Below are positions 5,808 to 6,137 of a DNA stretch of 6,137 nt, one piece after another; the stretch's first letter is position 1, and each line of letters begins with the position of its first letter. The notes under the pieces are model-generated. The model was not told the origin of the DNA. It saw only the letters and a program-made list of their open reading frames with translations, and made no database searches. Where the stretch lies: the NCBI GenBank assembly GCA_947463845.1, contig CANHUM010000105.1:1-6137 (forward strand). The letters are read 5' to 3'. Source of the DNA: Comamonadaceae bacterium (GTDB lineage: Bacteria > Pseudomonadota > Gammaproteobacteria > Burkholderiales > Burkholderiaceae_C). The translations under genes were made by a program, and so were the position numbers.

Positions 5808-6137
<330 letters not shown>

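Overview
The window looks like chromosomal DNA from a betaproteobacterium of the Burkholderiales, most likely the Comamonadaceae (Limnohabitans/Rhodoferax-like). The base composition is moderately GC-rich, genes are tightly packed, and the proteins resemble what I remember of that family. This assignment rests on recalled protein resemblance, not on a search. I see no mobile element, CRISPR array, rRNA or tRNA. The longest stretch without a gene is about 195 bases.

Left part (1-2640, + strand): the 3' end of a hotdog-fold acyl-CoA thioesterase, a full-length acyl-CoA dehydrogenase of the large DmdC-like type, and a MarR-family regulator. They are separated by only 13 and 11 bases, so they probably form one operon for acyl-CoA metabolism that ends with its own candidate regulator. 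Middle (2631-3281, - strand): an OmpA-family outer-membrane lipoprotein of YiaD type, whose 3' end overlaps the MarR gene by 10 bases. A divergent spacer then leads to a 390-residue fumarylacetoacetate-hydrolase-fold enzyme (3477-4649, +) that resembles 2-keto-3-deoxy-pentonate dehydratases. No pentose genes lie around it.

Right part (4735-6137, + strand): a small FKBP-type prolyl isomerase closed by a clear intrinsic terminator, then the heat-shock pair grpE-dnaK, with dnaK cut by the window end. Two sigma-32-type promoters are visible, one before grpE and one in the grpE-dnaK gap. Both have a CTTGAA element and the same 14-base spacer.

The most notable observation is that grpE carries an in-frame amber codon (TAG at 5541-5543). 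It falls where I expect a Gln codon, and the remaining 78 codons, including the complete GrpE signature, stay open and conserved to a normal TAA stop. As read, the cell would make a 103-residue GrpE without its DnaK-contacting beta domain. The explanation could be a sequencing error, a real recent nonsense mutation, or amber suppression. I found no convincing evidence of an undescribed multi-gene system here.
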